Below, piece by piece: positions 6,834 to 9,134 of a stretch of 9,134 bases of DNA. The position numbers were made by a program, and so were the translations under genes. Numbering within the stretch: position 1 is the stretch's first letter; every line of letters begins with the position of its first letter. The stretch comes from Chloroflexota bacterium (GTDB lineage: Bacteria > Chloroflexota > Dehalococcoidia > Lucifugimonadales > VGZR01): contig JAQBWG010000060.1 of the NCBI GenBank assembly GCA_027625225.1, positions 1-9,134 of the forward strand, written 5' to 3'. The notes under the pieces are model-generated. The model was not told the DNA's origin, did no database searches, and saw only the letters and a list, made by a program, of their open reading frames with translations.

Positions 6834-6839
6834 CATAAT
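6834..6839 (+). promoter_or_regulatory. Candidate -10 box placing a leaderless start on the membrane protein gene
   Basis: CATAAT (5 of 6 to consensus) ends 6 bases before ATG 6846, so transcription would begin at about the A of the start codon. No Shine-Dalgarno tract precedes the ATG, which fits a leaderless mRNA. The -35 region is poor. Confidence 0.3.
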
Positions 6840-6845
6840 CAGACC

Positions 6846-7232
6846 ATGAACAAATCCCGGCAGGCCTTCTACATCTTCATCACTGGCATCGTCCTGGTGG
6901 GATTCGCCCAACTCATCCTCTACGCCAACTGGCCCTGGAAGCCGACGCATGAGCAGGTCGTCGCTATTTCCTGGACGTCAACAGTCCTCACTGGCGTCGT
7001 CATAGCGGGGCTTTTGGGATGGATATTCTGGGGCGCAAAGGGACGCATGCAGTGGCTCTGGGTAGGTGCAATCGGACTGCTGGTACTGAACTACGCCGGA
7101 CTCACATTCCTGTCCCTCGGCGTCATCCTCGTCCCGCTCGCCATCCTCATCATCGCCCTTGCCGTCCTCGGCCCGTTCCTCAAGCCGCTGTTCGGCAGAA
7201 AGAAATCGCAGCACAAGATGCTGAAGCACTAA
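6846..7232 (+). CDS. Small integral membrane protein of unknown function, 128 aa
   Basis: I do not recognise a family. The protein has about four hydrophobic segments: residues 8-28 (FYIFITGIVLVGFAQLILYA), 40-62 (ending GLLGWIFWG), 69-88 and 90-113, so it is almost entirely membrane-embedded with very short loops. The tail is basic (GRKKSQHKMLKH), which by the positive-inside rule points to a cytoplasmic C-terminus. It has no catalytic motif. There is no ribosome binding site before the ATG, but a CATAAT box lies just upstream, so leaderless translation is possible. Codon use (mostly C-ending) matches the GC-rich genes of the window, which supports it being real and native. Its TAA overlaps by 4 bases with the TAG of the convergent small gene. 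I infer no function. Confidence 0.7.
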   Translation: MNKSRQAFYIFITGIVLVGFAQLILYANWPWKPTHEQVVAISWTSTVLTGVVIAGLLGWIFWGAKGRMQWLWVGAIGLLVLNYAGLTFLSLGVILVPLAILIIALAVLGPFLKPLFGRKKSQHKMLKH

Positions 7233-7465
7233 ATAGACTTATTCTCGGCGTTAAATCCATCTATAAGTGCGTTAACTTGTACTCTAAGTCCCTCTAATTC
7301 CCGTACGATTCGTTCACGGTCAGTATATTGTGTGCGGGATAGTCGTTTTTCTAAAGTGACGGGGACGTAATTGAACGCCTTCATGTATTCCTCTAATCGT
7401 CTGATTCTCTCTTCAATATCGGAAACTCCTCGGCTTAAGGGTGACTTTGCAGCTCCACTCACCAT
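7229..7465 (-). CDS. Small charged helical protein of unknown function, coupled to HNH gene, 78 aa
   Basis: I do not recognise a family. After a short start (MVSGAAKSPLSRG) the chain is rich in Glu, Arg and Leu with coiled-coil-like spacing: DIEERIRRLEEYMKAF, then LEKRLSRTQYTDRERI, then VRELEGLRVQVNALIDGF. Two amphipathic helices separated by NYVPVT are plausible. Its ATG (7463-7465) directly follows the TGA of the HNH gene (TGAATG on the coding strand), with no good Shine-Dalgarno site of its own, so translation is probably coupled to HNH. The DNA is AT-richer than the flanks. Its stop overlaps by 4 bases with the stop of the convergent membrane protein gene. A partner or accessory subunit of the nuclease is the natural inference, but nothing in the sequence shows it; a chance frame is less likely given the tight coupling. 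Confidence 0.6.
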   Translation of the reverse strand: MVSGAAKSPLSRGVSDIEERIRRLEEYMKAFNYVPVTLEKRLSRTQYTDRERIVRELEGLRVQVNALIDGFNAENKSI

Positions 7466-7820
7466 TCATTCTGCAAATAATCGTCTCCCCTTTGAATCAT
7501 CGCAAGGTTGACAAGCCATCACCATATTTCCAACGACTGTCTCTCCATCTTCACGAATAGGAATGAGGTGATCCCATCTGTGTACTTGCTTATCGCCACA
7601 GAATGCGCAAGAAGGTTGTGGCTCGTATGCAGCAAACCATTCAGCTACCTGTTTCATTTCATCATGCCTAAATTGTCGTCGTCCTAGACATTCTCGTAGT
7701 GAGCGTTCACTGATATAAGAGAATCCATAAGCAGGTGTGATTTTCACAGGCACTCGAGGAAAACCTTTAGTATTCATTAGAGTGTTGCTCCTAGATTGTG
7801 TTCAAGCCAAGCTTATTAAC
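7233..7820. other. AT-richer island carrying the HNH gene pair
   Basis: GC is about 43% in two counted 60-base lines (7261-7320 and 7681-7740) against 63% in typA (8041-8100) and 53% in the solute-binding protein gene (2041-2100). Codon choice also shifts to A/T-ending codons. The change begins right at the stop of the membrane protein gene and ends at the hairpin after typA. This suggests recent acquisition, but I see no integrase, direct repeats or target-site duplication. Confidence 0.5.
7466..7777 (-). CDS. HNH endonuclease, 103 aa
   Basis: This is a compact HNH (beta-beta-alpha-metal) nuclease, expected to cut DNA with one divalent metal ion. The zinc-binding and catalytic parts are in order: Cys57-x2-Cys60, then RWDHLIP with Asp69 and His70, GN with Asn84, Cys89-x2-Cys92 and Lys96 in DDSKG. 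The first 50 residues (KGFPRVPVKI... and HDEMKQVAEWFAAY) form a family-specific lead that could bind DNA or a partner. The protein ends a few residues after the HNH core, so no separate targeting domain is fused. The ATG at 7777 has AGGAG about 10 bases upstream on the coding strand. It lies in AT-richer DNA and directly abuts the small helical gene downstream. It could be a stand-alone restriction-type nuclease, a homing-type nuclease, or a toxin-like defence effector; no methyltransferase is in the window. Confidence 0.85.
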   Translation of the reverse strand: MNTKGFPRVPVKITPAYGFSYISERSLRECLGRRQFRHDEMKQVAEWFAAYEPQPSCAFCGDKQVHRWDHLIPIREDGETVVGNMVMACQPCDDSKGRRLFAE

Positions 7821-7859
7821 GAGTAAGGGCCTGACGATGCTGTCGTCAGGCCCTTACTC
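7821..7859 (-). terminator. Perfect 17-bp hairpin, probable terminator of typA
   Basis: GAGTAAGGGCCTGACGA (7821-7837) is the exact reverse complement of TCGTCAGGCCCTTACTC (7843-7859), with loop TGCTG. It begins 31 bases after the typA stop codon on the minus strand. It is followed by TTAAT on that strand and TAAC on the other, with no run of T, so it may act as a weak or factor-assisted terminator or as a 3'-end stabiliser. Because it is symmetric it would form in transcripts of either strand. Confidence 0.65.
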
Positions 7860-7889
7860 TAACAGGACATTATTACTATGATGTGGTTG

Positions 7890-9134
7890 CTATTGCGACG
7901 TAACCCGCACCTTATGCTTATCGCGGTCCAGCCGGTGCCGTTCGTCGTTGTTGAGGATACGTTTGCGCAGCCGGATGTTCTTCGGCGTCACCTCCACCAC
8001 CTCGTCCTCGGCGATGAAGTCCAGACACTCCTCCAGGCTCATCCGCACCGGCGGCGTCAGCTTGATGCTCATGTCCGACGACGACGACCGCACATTCGTC
8101 AACTGCTTCATCTTGCACACGTTGACCACGATATCGTCCTCGCGGGTATAGCTTCCCACCACCATCCCTTCGTATACCGGCGTGCTCGCATCCACGAACG
8201 TCGAGCCGCGTTGCTGTGCGTTGTTCAGCCCGTATATCACCGCCGTACCCGTCTCCGCCGCCACCAGCACCCCGTTGCGGGTGGACTCCAACATCCCCTG
8301 ATGTGGTTCGTACCCGATGAACTCGGTGTTGATGACCCCGTTACCGCGCGTTGCCTTCAGGAAAAAGCTGCGGAACCCGATAAGTCCGCGCGTCGGAATC
8401 TTGAACTCTATCCGTACCTCACCCTGGCCGTTATTGTGCATGTCCTGCATCTGGGCCAGCCGTGAGGAAAGCTCCTCCGTCAGCGCCCCGATGACCGTAT
8501 CGTCAATATCCAGCGTCAGCTTCTCGTACGGCTCTACTTTGACATCGTCCACCAGCTTCACGATGGCTTGCGGCTTCGACACTTGGAACTCGTACCCCTC
8601 GCGCCGCATCGTCTCCACCAGAATCGCTAGGTGCAGCTCGCCGCGTCCCGAAACCAGCAGCACGTCCGGGCTGTCCGTATCCGCCACCCGCAAACCCACG
8701 TTTGTCTTCAATTCGGAGTACAGACGCGCGCGCAACTGCCGCGATGTCACGAACTTTCCGTCCTGACCCGCGAACGGCGACGTATTCACACCGAACGTCA
8801 TCTGCACCGTCGGCTCGCCGATGTCGATGGCGGGAAGCGCCTCCGGCTGACTCGCCGACGCCAGCGTATCGCTGATGGCGATGTCCTCCGCGCCCGATAG
8901 ATTGATGGCCACGATTTCGCCCGCCTCCGCCTCGTCGACCTCCTTGCGGCCCAATCCTTCGAATACATATACCTTCGCGACCTTATACGGCTGTACCTCG
9001 CCGTCGCGCGAAATACGCACAACTGAATCGTTCGTGTGGACTCTGCCCCGACCGATGCGGCCGATGCCGATATGGCCGAGGTGCGCGTCGTACGTCCGTG
9101 CGGCAACCAGCATCTGGAAGCCGCCCTCCGGGTC
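7890..9134 (-). CDS. typA: Translational GTPase TypA/BipA, C-terminal 414 residues (5' end outside window)
   Basis: TypA/BipA is a ribosome-binding GTPase related to EF-G that helps ribosome assembly and stress or cold growth. The visible part starts at DPEGGFQMLVAARTYD, the start of domain II, and the frame stays open to the right edge; the GTP-binding domain (about 200 residues of roughly 610) is missing. In order: the beta-barrel domain II with GRIGRGRVH, the EF-G III-like domain with SGRGELHLAILVETMRREG, the EF-G V-like domain with RGLIGFRSFFLKATRGNG, and the TypA-specific C-terminal domain with NAQQRGSTF, KQLTNVRSSSSD, then LTPPVRMSLEECLDFI and VEVTPKNIRLRK. That last domain separates TypA from EF-G and LepA. 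The internal ATG at 9113 is not the start. The gene ends at TAG 7890-7892, followed by a strong hairpin. Confidence 0.95.
   Translation of the reverse strand, partial: DPEGGFQMLVAARTYDAHLGHIGIGRIGRGRVHTNDSVVRISRDGEVQPYKVAKVYVFEGLGRKEVDEAEAGEIVAINLSGAEDIAISDTLASASQPEALPAIDIGEPTVQMTFGVNTSPFAGQDGKFVTSRQLRARLYSELKTNVGLRVADTDSPDVLLVSGRGELHLAILVETMRREGYEFQVSKPQAIVKLVDDVKVEPYEKLTLDIDDTVIGALTEELSSRLAQMQDMHNNGQGEVRIEFKIPTRGLIGFRSFFLKATRGNGVINTEFIGYEPHQGMLESTRNGVLVAAETGTAVIYGLNNAQQRGSTFVDASTPVYEGMVVGSYTREDDIVVNVCKMKQLTNVRSSSSDMSIKLTPPVRMSLEECLDFIAEDEVVEVTPKNIRLRKRILNNDERHRLDRDKHKVRVTSQ

Larger units (their letters stand above)
6625..6845. other. Non-coding spacer with repeat-like sequence
   Basis: This 221-base spacer between the NYN gene and the membrane protein gene has no supportable coding frame; open frames here are tails of shadows of the NYN gene. 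It holds a short inverted repeat (6681-6707), a GAGCGAAGCGAAGGATCT-type segment (6782-6799) and a possible -10 box (6834-6839). The spacing is large for this otherwise compact window, where most gaps are 7-40 bp. Confidence 0.6.

Noticed and set aside
7229..7860. HNH island as an insertion sequence or intron
   Set aside because: No transposase, no terminal inverted repeats or target duplication, and no neighbouring gene is visibly interrupted.

Overview
The window looks like chromosomal DNA from a fairly GC-rich, free-living bacterium. Two hand-counted 60-base samples of coding DNA gave 63% (8041-8100) and 53% (2041-2100). Several traits together suggest a member of the Chloroflexota, perhaps a Dehalococcoidia or SAR202-like lineage: an extracytoplasmic solute-binding protein with a Thr/Val/Pro-rich linker behind an uncleaved-looking N-terminal helix, a tandem universal stress protein, a NYN nuclease fused to an OST-HTH domain, and a spacer carrying GAGCGAAGCGAAGGATCT-type dispersed repeat sequence. 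The taxonomy is inference; no rRNA or other phylogenetic marker is complete here.

Layout from left to right. The C-terminal four fifths of an EamA/DMT-type transporter (+) runs off the left edge and is followed by a short-chain dehydrogenase with a strong ribosome binding site (+). Converging on it is a family 5 ABC solute-binding protein (-) that has no permease or ATPase gene beside it. A 149-bp divergent spacer leads to a two-domain universal stress protein (+). This converges on a second short-chain dehydrogenase (-), which lies downstream of a GNAT acetyltransferase (-) in a probable two-gene operon. The GNAT gene diverges from a NYN/OST-HTH protein (+), with a self-symmetric -10 box between them. 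A 221-bp spacer holding repeat-like sequence follows, then a small membrane protein (+).

Next comes an AT-richer island (about 43% GC in two counted 60-base samples) with two tightly coupled minus-strand genes: an HNH endonuclease and a 78-residue charged helical protein of unknown function. A perfect 17-bp hairpin separates this island from the C-terminal two thirds of typA/bipA (-), which runs off the right edge.

Most genes are ordinary housekeeping or accessory metabolism and do not form one pathway. The parts least explained by known families are the HNH plus small-helical-protein pair, the start and promoter arrangement of the NYN gene, and the repeat-bearing spacer. I see no tRNA, rRNA, CRISPR array, transposase or phage structural gene.
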